NCBI RefSeq assembly: GCF_905475395.1
Contig: NC_058337.1
Span: 114,756,368-114,820,367, forward strand
DNA from: Chrysoperla carnea
Lineage: Eukaryota > Arthropoda > Insecta > Neuroptera > Chrysopidae
Length of the DNA stretch: 64,000 nucleotides
Direction of reading: 5' to 3'
The position numbers were made by a program, and so were the translations under genes. A model generated the notes under the pieces. That model did no database searches. It was not told the origin of the DNA and worked only from the letters and a program-made list of their open reading frames with translations. Positions 45,561-58,539 of this stretch are shown here, piece by piece. Every line of letters begins with the position of its first letter. The first letter of the stretch is position 1.

Positions 45561-46863
45561 TTTAATGCAAATTTTATAAGATGCCAGCGCTGCGGTTGAT
45601 TTAGCTATCCCCTACACTTGCTATGCTCGCTGTCAATAACTAAGATATGTGAATTCCATATTGAAAAATTCGCTTTCAATTTTTCAGGTCCTGTCAGTCC
45701 TTCTTGGACATTCTAGGATAAAATCATATATTTTTAGTGGATTTCTAGATATCTACTTCCAAGCTTTTCATTGACGGAACATTTTTAAAATACTCCTTCA
45801 ACACAGAAAGCTGTCATGTTTTTTAGAAAATTAGATTGTTATTTAAGTAATTTTTGCAATTTCCAACTTTTGTGTTTTCGGTTTTCGACGTTAGGTATCA
45901 TCACAAAATTCATTCTGTAGTCATGGGAGAGATGACAAAATTGTAGCTGTGAAAAATTGAAAAACGAAATTTGGATACGTTTGCCCCAAAGAAACCTTGG
46001 AAATTTTCACTCATGCTTGTCATAGCTACTTTTTCCACCTGGTTCAATGGAGAAGCGAGAAAATTAATCATCTTGGATTGTAAAATCATCTTAATTAATT
46101 GGTTATAAACTTGATTTCTTCAAAATGTTTTTATTAATCAAATAATCTTATTTCATTTTGAATGTTTCTCAGTATATCTACCACATTCATGAACTAAACA
46201 TGACAATGTATTAATGTGCATCCCGATTAAATTAAAATTCCTGTTATATAATATATTAAATGCTTTGCGGTTTATGATTGTGTGTGTACGTACATACACA
46301 TAAAAATATTGTTAATTCATGAGAAAATAAATGTTTTTTATGTGCATATTGTTTTTATATTAAACTAACGAAGAAGAGTAGGTATTTAAAACAGGTTCAT
46401 CGTTCATCGTTCAATCGTTTCATTGTTCGATTTCCGTAGTAAAATAATACTGAGTAAGTAGTAGCAATAGTAAAAATATCCTTGTATGAGGAATGTTAAT
46501 TATTATTGAATGATGAAAAAAAACTCGTATCACACAGAAAGAAGTCTTTTGATAAATGTATAGTTTCCGTGTATTCCTTGTTTACAGGAAGTTGTAGGTT
46601 AAAATGGAATTTTTTCGTTTTAAATCGAACTTAAATCGTATGTCATATCAGTCCAATACCCTCTTAAATATTTTAATCGATTAAATATTCTCAATAAATT
46701 CGCTTCTTTCTTCTTATTGTTTTCAGGTGTGGAACAAATTGCTTACGGTATACAATTCCATGAAAGAAATATATTCAAAAACAAAATCCACACGAAATCA
46801 AATTGAATGTAAAATTTGAAGTATTTCAAAAAGGTATTTTTAAGGTGTTAGGGTATTTTAAAA
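45561..46863. other. AT-rich non-coding DNA
   Basis: No gene or repeat with defined ends recognised. Confidence 0.4.
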
Positions 46864-47940
46864 CTATCACTTATGAGCTTAATTCCGGGACCAGAACTCC
46901 ACATTCTTGAAACCTATTAGAGCTAGGTTAATTTTGATCACAAATTTGAAAAGTATGACCCAAATTCAGTAGAATTACAAACTTGTTTTATCAAAATTGA
47001 ATAAAATTTGGATGTGATACAGCAAAATTAAATTTTTTGGATTCTGATGACGTCATAAAGTTAAAAAATTCGATTTTTTTGATAACACAGGAACATTTGA
47101 TCCGATCCTATTGGATTTTTTTTTTGAAATCTACAAATATTTGCTCATTCTATTCAGCTTCGATGTCAGTTTTTCGCTAGCTATCACTTATATGCTTAAT
47201 TACGAGACCAGGACTCCTAATTCTTCAAATCTATTAAAGCTACGTTAATTTTGATCACTAATTTGAAAAGTATGACCCAAATTTAGTAGGATTACATACT
47301 TGTTTTATCAAAATTGGATAAAATTTGGATGTGATAGAGCAAAATTAAATTTTTTGGATTCTGATGACGTCATAAAGTTAAAAAATTCGATTTTTTTGAT
47401 AACACAGGCAAATTTGATCCGATCCTATTGGAATATGTTTTGAAATCCACTAATTTTGACTCATTCTTTTCAGCTGCGATGTCAGTTTTTCGCTAGCTAT
47501 CACTTATATGCTAAATTACGGTACCAGGACTCCAAATTCTTCAAACCTATTAAAGCTAGTTTGATCACTAATTTGAAAAGTATGACCCAAATTTAGTAAG
47601 ATTACATACTTGTTTTATCAAAATTGGATAAAATTTGGATGTGATAGAGCAAAATTAAATTTTTTGGATTCTGATGACGTCATAAAGTTAAAAAATTTGA
47701 TTTTTTTGATTACACAGGCAAATTTGATCCGATCTTATTGGAATATGTTTTGAAATCCACTAATTTTGGCTCATTCTTTTCAGCTGCGATGTCAGTTTTT
47801 CGCTAGCTATCACTTGTATGCTTAATTATGGGACCAGGACTCCAAATTCTTGAATCCTATTAGAGCTAGGTGATCACAAATTTGAAAAGTATGACCCAAA
47901 TTTAATAGGATTACATACTTAGTTTATCAAAATTGATAAT
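46864..47940 (+). repeat. tandem repeat array, ~315-bp unit, about 3.4 copies
   Basis: Units begin at ctatcactta: 46864-47180 (317), 47181-47496 (316), 47497-47806 (310) and a partial fourth from 47807 to about 47940. Copies differ by scattered substitutions and short indels. Each complete unit contains gatgacgtcataaag, i.e. a perfect CRE-type octamer TGACGTCA (47048, 47365 and 47675). Each ends cagttttcgctag-like. No ORF. Confidence 0.93.
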
Positions 47941-48996
47941 ATGGTACTTTTTGATACATTTTAAGCGAATATTTTAATAATAATTACAATTTTAATCCAA
48001 TTTTGTTTGTTTTACTCTGTGTTACTTAGTTTTTTTTATCAAAATTTCGAGTTTGGATGTTTATGATTTCCTTATGCAAAATACTCCAGTATTATTTAGG
48101 AGAGTAATGGGTTCAGTGTTTGTTCCGGAACGTAGAGAGAAATCAATAGGTACTTTAATTTTATACTCTATTTAAAAAGTTTATCAATTAAATGTACAGA
48201 CTCTTTAAGCTTATAAATCCTCGATTTCCGGAGTTATAGAACAAGGACACATAAAACCCCATTTATTTTTGCATAGCTTTAAATAATTATGTGGGGTTAA
48301 GTTTAAGTGATTTGGCAAACTACCTTAATTTTATTGACATTCTATTCTAATAAACGAATACCGGACTACAAGTTTTTAAACTTATTTGAAATAAAAATAA
48401 TCCTAGAAGGTACAATATACAATTTTGCTAATGGAAGGTTTTTTTTTTGTTTTGTTCCACTCCATAAATATTTTCGATAACATTTCATTTTTATCTTAAT
48501 CGTTAGACACCAACATTAAATAATAATTATAATACTTATATGTTTTTTTTTTGTGTGTGTAGGATATGTTGATTGGTCTGTTTGAATAATTGTTAACATA
48601 ATATTTAACTGACAAGTTAAATAACTTTAGTTAGTAATATTATATTTATTATTTAATACAAAATAAATATTGTATTATGCAGTTTAAAAAAGAGGACTAA
48701 ATGTATTTTTATCTGTATGTATAATTGGCGCCGACACTTAAATATCCATCTCTCCAATTATTTAAATTAATTGTAAATTAAAACCTATTTAAAAAAAAGA
48801 GTACTTCTATATACTTATATTAAATCATACTTCGTTAAAAGATGACATTATACTGCAAGTCTGGATTCTATTTATTCATTTTATTTATTTGATAAATTGT
48901 TTTTATGAAGGTCTCCCGTTTTTTTCTTCAGAATTGATAACTACTACGTTGCATTTTATGAGAGAATGGTTCGTTATTACGTAATTTTGTACTATA
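47941..48996. other. AT-rich non-coding DNA
   Basis: Nothing recognised. Confidence 0.4.
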
Positions 48997-49648
48997 CAGG
49001 GTGACTTTTTTAAGTTGAATTATGCTTGAAACTTTATAAATAAAAATCGAGTAAAATGCTTGAAATGAAAAATGTCAAGGCACACATCTTGTACCGACAT
49101 CGTTTTCGATCTAAGTTTTCAGGGTCAATTAAAACCAAACTCTCATTCATAACTGACAAACATGATGAACGCTTTAAATTAGAAATATTTTTTTGTAAAC
49201 CGAATAGTTTAGACAGTAATTGATGACAAAAATCTAGCTTATTATACGTATGTTATAATTCATTCAATTTGAACAAAAGTATAGTCTTCTAGAAAAAAAA
49301 ACCACTTTTGTTGGATCTATTGAAAATTTATTTTCGAAGAGTGCCCAGATTTTGCAGAAACTATACGAAATAACAATTTTCATACGAAATAACATTTTGG
49401 GTAAGAGTTTTCAGTCCGTTTTTGCCTAAACTGTACGGTTTGCGGAATGTTTCGAACAAAATATGAACATTTTTCGAATATAAAGTGTTCATCTATCGAT
49501 GATCAGTTATGGGGTCGAGGGAGCTTTTCATGAGCTTGAAAATCTTGGTCAATTTTAATGCCTGCATTAGATGTGTGCCTACACTCCCAACATTTTTTGC
49601 TTTAAGCATTTTTATCGAGTTTCAAGCAAACTTTAAAAACACATCCTG
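48997..49648. mobile_element. long-TIR DNA transposon or MITE flanked by TA
   Basis: About 652 bp between TA dinucleotides. Left end CAGGGTGACTTTTTTAAGTT; right end (reverse-complemented) CAGGATGTGTTTTTAAAGTT. The inverted repeat continues with gcttgaaact, ataaa.atgctt and ggcacacatct for about 100 bases on each side. The TA target and CAGGGTG tip fit Tc1/mariner-type non-autonomous elements. No transposase ORF. Confidence 0.75.
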
Positions 49649-52460
49649 TATAGTCATAAAAATCGAAACGTAATATATGGGTTTTATGAGTGGTTACGAA
49701 AACAAGTGCTTGATAAATCTTGAATGGGTATTTTTTTAAATTTCAAATCGATTCGAAAGAGGCCGAGAATTGGTATTGGTATACATAGAATTTTGTTAAA
49801 CTCAGTTTTGTATCTTTTATCGACTGTACAAACGGCTTCAAGGTCTGATTTTTGCAACAACAAAAAAACCATACTTTTTTTTTTTCGAAGAAATGTGAAT
49901 GAGAAAGTATGAATTGACTTTCTAAATATTTATAAAAGTTTCTTTAAAATGAATGGTAACTAGAATATATATATAGAATATTTAATTGCTGCTTTAAAAT
50001 CATCAATTAGCGTTAGACAGAATATAATTGATGCTCATGTGAAGAGACTTTAAAGTAAATATTTAGATAACCTATATTTTTCTCTTCTAACCAATCTAAT
50101 TTTACAAGTATAATAATTATAAAAAAATATTTTGCAATCAACATATTTGAATCATTGAGAAATAATTTACAGGCACACATCTGGTTTAGTTCGAATCATT
50201 CTAAATCTGTTTATTGAATCATATTTTAGAAATTCACATTTATTTTATATATTTAATGATCTAAATATTTATAAATTCGTTTTACAAAAATAAAATGATT
50301 TTTGCAGATATTTTTAGTATCGATCGATTTAATATTAACAAATAGTTTATTTATAATTAAATCGGTAGTACACATCTTAAGTCACATGAGTCTTCTTTGG
50401 TAATAGTCTTCCACGAGTCGCCTGTGACCAGAATCCGTTTCTCCAAAAGACAGCATATTTGCGAAGAATACTTACACTTAAAAAATTGGACTAGATTTAA
50501 AATTTTAAATTTACGAAAGGTTTCGAATTTCAAGAATCAATTTATCCCTAATTGATTAACTAATTATATTTCTTTAAATGAGTTTAAAAATATTTTACCT
50601 TGAATTATAACCCAAACATTAACAATAAAATAATTTTTGCATATATCTAACTTTAAAATCTAATTACCATAATTAAAACAACCCATATATTTCTAAAAAC
50701 AAACATAGAATAGAGGTAAAAAAAATACACAATTAGATTTGTTTTTAAATATGGGAATAAAACTGTCAAAACCTTTTTTAAAAATAATTCTTTTGAAAAT
50801 GTTTAAAATATTATCAAAAGAATTATATTTTAAAAATTATATCTGTTGACCTTAATCTAACAAAACATAATTAATTTTTACCTTGTGTCTCTACGTTTAA
50901 TTATTATTGTAAAAAAAATGTAAATAAATGCATTTTACGTAAATTGATGGTTTTTTGTATAAAAGTTGAGGTTTTTCAATTGATTGGCGAAAGGGAATTT
51001 CCATTTTATTTTATTACAAATATTTGTGGAATTTATTGTTTATAAGTGCAATTTAATTGTAATTATTTGGTATGACAAATTTAACGTGTAATTAATATAC
51101 TATTTTTAATTGATAAGTCACAGTTTTTACTTGTGATTATGGAAAGTACAAGTGACAAAATTATTAAAAATTTACTTAAATTATATGATTTTCTTCATTT
51201 TTAACTCATTTATTAAAATTTTTGTTGTTAAATAATCTTAATTTGATGTTAATTGATTTTAAAAACAAACTAAACTTTTGTCTTAAAAAAAAAAACTAAA
51301 TAATTGGCATTTAATGACTTCAAAGCAAAAATTAAAGACTTCCTTCACTATATACAATGGCAAAATGTAACTTGTAGGTAAAAATTTTTGTAAAAGTAAT
51401 AATCATAATAAAAGAAAAATGACTTCTAATTAAAATAGAATTCGTTTCTCATTGATAATTATCACACACACACAAAATAAAATTTAAGCATTATAGTTAT
51501 AGTAAAAAATAATTAGTATCTTAATACCGTTAATAATTATAATAATTCCTATCTACAAAAAAACTTTTTAAAGAACTTCTATAATAGTAAGTACCTACTA
51601 CGACATTTTAATGATGGCAGTTTTGAAAAATTCACATCTAACATGCGAATATAGTGTATGTATGGAGAGTTTAGAAAATGTTAAAGGTGGATTGTATCAA
51701 AGATAGCATTACGATAGATTATATATAATACGCGATAGATATATCAGATATATTAAGAAGGAAATATTCATCATTATCCATCGAACTTAGTTCGTGACTA
51801 AGATTTTCATCTGTGATCTGTTTTTCGGCCTTTCCCCCTTCTAGCATACTCTCTTTGTGTATCAAACCCATCCCCATGTTTGTCCTAAGGAAATTCTAAT
51901 TTTGATTGTTCATCCATCTAGAATCTTACTTGTAGCTAAGCAAACAAACTGATATTATGTTAGATAAGTTTAACAACCTTTCTTTAGATACCGGAACATA
52001 TAGAAAGAAAGGGATATGAAAGTAATTCAATATAGAGACCAAGAAAAGAATCAACAACAATATATCTAAGAGTGGGGTGCGTGGATTTAAAAAACGGTAG
52101 GAAACGTTACTGAACGGCAAAAGAGGAAGAAAATTTAAGAACTACACTCAGTAGGCCCGACAAAAATCGAGTGACCAGTCTTTTCTCTGAAGTTTCAAGT
52201 TGCTAATATAGAAGTACTGTTTGAAACTATCTATTTTAGCCCCAAGAAATATCCCATAAGCATCAAATATGATAAAAAATTTGGATCATTCTTTCTTAAC
52301 CGAGACTAATCAACGATCATCGAGAGAAATTAAATATTTTAGACCACTTTAAACAACATCTCTCTTTTCCATGAACTCATACAAATAAATATGATTATAG
52401 AAGAGCATGCGATTATATTTCAAAGTCCATATAATAAGTTCTTCAATATTTCCTGAACTC
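49649..52460. other. AT-rich non-coding DNA
   Basis: No gene supported; short frames on either strand at 49.68-49.91 kb overlap each other and look random. Confidence 0.45.
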
Positions 52461-52481
52461 TGTGTGTGTGTGTGTGTGTGT
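52461..52481 (+). repeat. (TG)n microsatellite
   Basis: About ten TG units. Confidence 0.92.
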
Positions 52482-52809
52482 ATGAACATAATTAGGAGGT
52501 CAAATATGACATTGTAATATCCTGACATTATTACTAATTGTGTTTACTACATTGTTGTTTTAAATTTCCGTTTTCATCTTGTAATCATGAATTCTGTGCT
52601 ATACCTAATTCATATTGTAGCAGTTTTTTTTATTACAGTAAACCGTAATTCCATGGCATTTATATATGGACATAAATTAAAAATGTTATGTTGACTTTAT
52701 TACTTTTCATTTTTCTTTTTCATGTTTTTTTTTTGCTTGTGATTTTCAAATATATGACGAATTTCTTTTATCATGAAAAGCACACATTTCATTACAAAAT
52801 TACAAATAG

Positions 52810-53170
52810 TTTGATATCTTTTTTCGTTTTTGAGTTATCGTGTTGTCAGACAGACAGGCAGGCAGACGGACGGACGTTACAAACTTGGGATCAAACTTAG
52901 TATACCTTGATATATTTCATATATACATGGTATAAAAACAAACACTACTGTTTTATAGGCATCATTTCCCTTGCCCTGACTTACACTACTTTTGTTCTTA
53001 ATTTCATAGGTTTTCATTTTTTGGAGCGGAACCCTACTTAAAAAAAATAAAATACAGCCTATGTTACTCGCTGATAATCTAGCTTTATACTGGTGAACGT
53101 TTTTTTAAAATCGATTTAGTAGTTTTTGATTTTATCCATTATAAACAAATAAACAAAAAATCATCTTTTC
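52810..53170 (+). repeat. decayed dispersed-repeat tails
   Basis: 52.81-52.94 kb contains ttttcgtttttgagttatcg, gacagacaggcaggcagacg and gttacaaacttggga, shared in part with 40.32-40.48 kb. 53.09-53.17 kb (aaaatcgatttagtagttttt, aacaaataaacaaaaaatc, tctttataatttagt) looks like the tail of a second element. Class not assigned. Confidence 0.45.
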
Positions 53171-56100
53171 TCTTTATAATTTAGTGAAGATTTAGCCCAT
53201 TTTTGTAAACTTTATTCATTGCTAGGAAAAAAAGAAGGGCATTCAGTTTGAAGTATCTGCCGTTGTAGATTTTGTTGTTGTGGATCTTTAACTTAAAAAT
53301 CGAACTTAAAATTTTTATATCTTTACGTTTTAAAGTGTCTATAACATTCTTCTAATATTTTAAAATTAAAATAATTATGTGTGTGTTCGTTTATCTGCCG
53401 TAAAAGTTTTGCTCCACGATAACTCAAAAAAAGTGATGCAAACAATTAAAATTAACTTTATCCGATCTAAAATGACATTAGATTTGTAATTGAATTGGGG
53501 CGTAAAATAAAGAGACTTACAGGAAGGAACACACACAAAATTTGGAAGACCCGAAAACTATTGATAATTTGGAAGAACCGAAAACTATTGATAAAATTGA
53601 AATATTTATCTTACATTAATCACATAATAAGTAAAGTGTAATAAAGTCTATTACACGTCTCGAATTATAACGAATATGTTTAAAAAAAATTTCATCAAAA
53701 TCTGTTTAATTGTTTTTAACTTAAATTAGTCTAGTTTAAAAATGCATGAACACGAAAAATTTTATATGATTGATTTTTATTGCAAAAATTTCTCGTCATA
53801 ATTTTCAAACTTTTTACAAATAATAATAAAGTATTTTAACTGTAACTTGCAATAATTTTTAGAATCTAATGTGAAAAATATTTTTATTTAATTAATTAAA
53901 AATTATATTTTTCATTCAAAATAAAATAAAATAAATAAACAAACAATGCTGAATGAATTTACAATTAAAATCAAACCAAAGAATCATCCATTTTTATTAT
54001 GATTATTGTTCGGTTATATAGATATGCGAGCAGTGAGCAGCAATAACGCAATAATTATTTAACACGTAACCTTGTTAAGGTTAAAAATTTAATAATGTGA
54101 TGAATAAAAATAAAGACAATGGAATAAAAAAATTACTTTTCTCCATTATTATCAGATAATAAAAATATACCTAATAATTATTGTATTTATTTATTTTAAA
54201 ATTTTAATTCCAGGTCCGTCCTTGCTGTAATTTTCTTTCAATTCAAAAGTCGGATTAATTTGGCGATTGGGCTAGTAGTTTATGAGAAAAACTTTATCGG
54301 TTTTTTCGATAGGATCGATTTTTGACGTTATCTCGAAAACTACTCGAACTCGACAAAATGTTGAATGAACCCGATTTTTTATTATTTTGGGTCATTATTA
54401 CCTTACAACTTGAATTTTATTCAAATCGGAAACGAACAATTTTTCTCGATTTTTTGCAATTTTTTTAAGCTGTACCCCTTTGAAAAATCGAAAAATTCAC
54501 AAAAAAATTTTTGATAGCAGAATTTAATAAAACTCAGTTTATAAGATAATTTTGGTCCAAAAAATAAAAAAATCGAGTTTATTCCACCATTGAATGCATA
54601 CTTTCTGATATATCGTCCAAAATTCTACGATTTAAGATAATTTCTTAAAATATTTGCCTAATAGTCAAATGTGAACTGCAATTTCGTGATTTTTGGATTC
54701 TAACTTCTACTTAAAATCCAAAAACCGAAACGATACGATCAATCAAATTATTCGATAATTATTGATTTGTGATAACCCAAGAAACTAAGAAAAGTTTTCT
54801 TTTTTATGTGGAGCATTTTTATTGAATATAAGCGTATCTATCATATAAATAAAATAGTACATAAATGGTTGTTTATAATGTGGGAATCTACTGCATTAAA
54901 TTAATGGGATCTTTCCTATTGACATAAAGAAAAAAAACTATATCTATCTTGTTTCTAATGTTTAGAAGAAAGAAATATTTCTATATAAATTTGTAATATA
55001 ACTCATATTTTTTGTTTTTGAAAAAGTAAACATGTTTTATGCATCGAATATAATATAATTATATTGTGATGGATAAAGTTTTAATTGCAAAATATTATAT
55101 ATTTATAATTTATATTATATATATTTTATAAGCTATCATTATAATGTAAACGCATCCTTTTTATTTAACATGCGTTATGAATCTGTTTTACCTTCTTACG
55201 AAGTTAATTTTTTATGTCACGAATAGCCTCGTATATGAGGCGAGAAAAATCTTTAAACCATTCAAGGAAGCGACATTTCCCAAGCTTCGCGATAGAGTCG
55301 AGATTGGGTTACACGATAAGAAATGTATGGCTTCTACTACAATGCTGGTATGGTATAGAGACAAATACTATAGTATCGATGTTAGTATAAGTATCACAGT
55401 TTTGAATAGGGCTATTCACCAGAAGTATTGTGATATCGCCAATAAGTAAGGACCTGACGCCCATACTGCATTGACTCGTCCAGCATTACTGTTGCTAATG
55501 TTACTATACCCTCAATGGGCAAATCAGTATGGCGTTCACATCGATACTGACATAGTGATATCGTCCAAAATTCTCCTTTATGAAACAATGCCTTAGTTTA
55601 ACCAAATCTAATGTAAGAAGCCTTGTTTTGCCAATTTTTGGTCAAATCTTTTCCAAAAAGGATTATAAACGAAATCTTGGCTTGCCAGGTTTCGACCAAG
55701 CATCAACAAATCTAACAAATCAGGCAAAGATATATACTTTTTGAAGATCACAAACGTGCAAACTCTGTCGAAAACAGATATACCCAAGATATGACATTCA
55801 GGTTTGGGAAAAGATGAGTGTTAGCAAGTTTTAGCGAACACCTGACTGATAACATTCATACTTGGCACGATGTTAGTAATCAGAATTAATTCAAGACAGA
55901 TCCAGTATTGGTTTACAAACCTGACCTAAGCTCAAAACAATCTCCTACAATGTTTGAATCAATATTTAGCAAGTTGGTATATCCTTTAAGGGTTCATGCT
56001 TATTTAGTCTTAATTTTTTGAAAATGATGGAGATTAGATTTTCAGAACGTCCTGTAATAGGTTTATTCATCCGGCTATTTTAGCACAGCAAAAGTATAAA

Positions 56101-56613
56101 TAAGTACTTGAAATTATCCGATTTAAGTGATATTATGCAATCTCTTAAATCTAATATTGTCTTAGTAATTTACGAAAAAATGGACTGTTGTAGAAGCTTC
56201 TTGTACAATCATTCTTTTACCGATAATTTTTGAGATTTTTTTTGATAGTCCTAATTTCTGTAACTTTTTTTTTTTTTTAATTTTTAGTCTGATATTGGAT
56301 TTTTATAAATTTAGACATTTTTATGAGAAATTAGCTATTATTTTCCCGCTTTAAAATTTTTGTAAAATTCAAGAAGAAAAGTTTTGAAATTCTGCTGTAA
56401 TTTATATTTTATTTAATTTTGAACTATTTACTGAATAAAAACAGACCTAGTTATTTTCATTTTTAAACAATTTTCATTGTCGCATGTTTTAAAAAAATGA
56501 AACATAACAAATTCGTTAACTCATGAGAAAGTAATACAAAATTTTCTATATTTAAAAGAAAAAAAAATGAAAATAATAATAAATACATGCATATTTGTTT
56601 AATTATTCATTAC
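53171..56613. other. presumed intron DNA, with an unexplained less AT-rich segment
   Basis: 54.23-54.60 kb loosely matches 19.60-20.00 kb. 55.18-55.99 kb is notably less AT-rich and includes a plus-strand frame (55177-55449, 90 codons) whose product contains ASTTMLVWYRDKYYSIDVS; I recognise no family. It could be a decayed transposon. Confidence 0.4.
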
Positions 56614-56763
56614 CTGTGGCGCAGAAGATTCGCTTAACGATGAATAACTAGATGAACGTGAACCAAGTGGCTCAGGGCTTAAACTAGAATATGATGCTGT
56701 TGAACTTAATGATACCGAATCGGCACGTGATCGGTATGGTGACAATTGAACGTGTTTCATCAT
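56614..56763 (-). CDS. rau: Ser-rich exon, probable distal first coding exon of the RA-domain gene
   Basis: A 50-codon exon with a good acceptor (cttttcttttccag|ATGATG) and donor (CCACAG|GTAATG), open in phase 0 at both ends. Encodes MMKHVQLSPYRSRADSVSLS, then a Ser/Tyr-rich run and SSLSESSAPQ. Codon-like third positions and clean borders set it apart from surrounding noise. The phase-0 donor is compatible with the phase-0 acceptor at 19172 (RA1 exon) on the same strand, which would create SESSAPQ followed by TTIKVYAK. The intron would be 37.4 kb. A 5' UTR exon must lie upstream (higher coordinates). Assignment to this gene is inference; it might belong to another gene. Confidence 0.65.
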
Positions 56764-57111
56764 CTGGAAAAGAAAAGAAATGATATAATTAGTTTTACTT
56801 CAAATTAGAGAATTTTAATACTAGAGAGTAATTATACAAAGTGGCTTAGTTATAATTGTTCTCCGCATCTGTAAAGCAACTTATATTGCGGCTAATTTTT
56901 AAGATTTCAATTATAAAATTGATTTCTAATTGTTTAAAATTTCTAATTAATTGCTTCTCTGGCCTTGTGATTACACGCTGAAGTTTGGTTTTCTTGACTA
57001 TCTTGTGGCTTTTGTGGAAACTATTTTCGTTGGTGTAAGTGATGTTCGAGAAAGTTATGGGAAAAAAATTTTCTACTAGCTTGACACCCACCCACTTCGT
57101 TTTGCCCAAAA

Positions 57112-57505
57112 GTAAAGACCACCGCGTTATGCCTTCACCTCCCTTGTTTTTACTTATTCCCCTTTCATAAATGTAGAATTAGGGATAGGGATTGGCTTAC
57201 ACAGGTAAAATATAAGTATAGTTTTCAATTTCTTTTTTAAAGATAAGATTGTCATAATCCATTTGGTTTGTCAGAACAGATGGCCATAAATTGTATCTCG
57301 TTCACCATTTTTACAAAAATCTTTAAAATCTTGTTTGGCGCAGTGAAATTTCAAAAACTAATTTACTTTTTTTTAATAAATTATAGCTCATGTGTTATTC
57401 TGTTGTATGAGCTATATTATTGTAAAGTTTCATTCAAATCCATTCGGTAGTTTTTGCGTGAAAGCGTAACAAACAAACAACCTTACTTTCACATTTATAA
57501 TATGA
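57112..57505 (+). repeat. dispersed repeat, copy 2 of pair with 27336-27692
   Basis: Same blocks as the 27-kb copy with an extra ~30-base segment near 57320-57350 (aaatctttaaaatcttgttt). The right end is aacaaacaaccttactttcacatttataatatg. Confidence 0.75.
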
Positions 57506-58539
57506 AGGGATGATAAATCGGACTCAATCAAAATGATAAAATGAACAACAGATTTCTCCAGTAAATTTGTAAATATACGGAAATTCAGACTAGTAAATTA
57601 TACAGAAAAAATTATTTCTTTTGAAGAAGAACTTTTGATGTTTAACGCATTAAAGTTCTAAAAATGTTCTGGTTTTTTCTTAACAGAGGCGACAATTTTC
57701 TGATTATATTTGGAAATTTTAAGTATTTGAGGGCTTCTTTTAAATTATAAGGTGATACAATCAAGAAAAATTTGCAAGTAAGGCCTATAAAACTTTGTTT
57801 GGAATTTTGAAATGTAATACATTATATTTTATGATTTGAAATAAGAATAAATAAAAATTCTCACAATAGAAATGTACTTTTTTTTCTGTAATTGAAAGAT
57901 GGCATCCTCATTCATGATAATCATAAAATAATATAAACAATTTCATAATGGAATGTACTTAAAGTATCTCTCGTAAGATAATATTCTTATTATTTATAAA
58001 AATGTAAGAAGGTACAAAAAAAAGTGAGAAATTTTTATGTTTAGAAAGAAGAAGATGATTGTGTGAGACTTTTAAAATCTTAATTCTAAATAATAATCAA
58101 AATTAACCTGATTTTTTTTTTATGTTTTAAATTCTAGATTTAAATAATACTATAATATATTAATACATTTGAATCTGTTTTAGCTATGGGCTGAAGTGTT
58201 TTAAACTTTAATATGACAGAATATAGCCTGCAATTGATAAATGGTAAGTAATCAAGTGGTTTAAATTGGAACTACTGAAAAAGCGATCCACTTCCTGTTT
58301 AATAGTACAAATTTTTATCGCCAGTGGGCGGGATTTACCTGATTTGAATTTGAATATTTTTATTGCCCTTTAAAAATGGTAAGTACAAGTATGGCCATCT
58401 TGTAGTTGAAATTAAAACTGCTGAATTCGGGTCTTCTTCTAATTTTAATTAGTGCGAATAATTATCGCCAGTTGGCGAGTTGCGACTCCCAGTTATCAAT
58501 ACTAAAAATAGAGATAGTTTCTAACACGACCCCTGCATG
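57506..58539. other. AT-rich non-coding DNA
   Basis: Two short related phrases (tatcgccagtgggcggg at 58.32 kb and tatcgccagttggcgag at 58.46 kb) about 140 bases apart; otherwise nothing recognised. Confidence 0.4.

Noticed and set aside
46864-47940. CRISPR-like array
   Set aside because: The ~315-bp units are contiguous tandem repeats without short repeats and unique spacers, in a eukaryotic genome.
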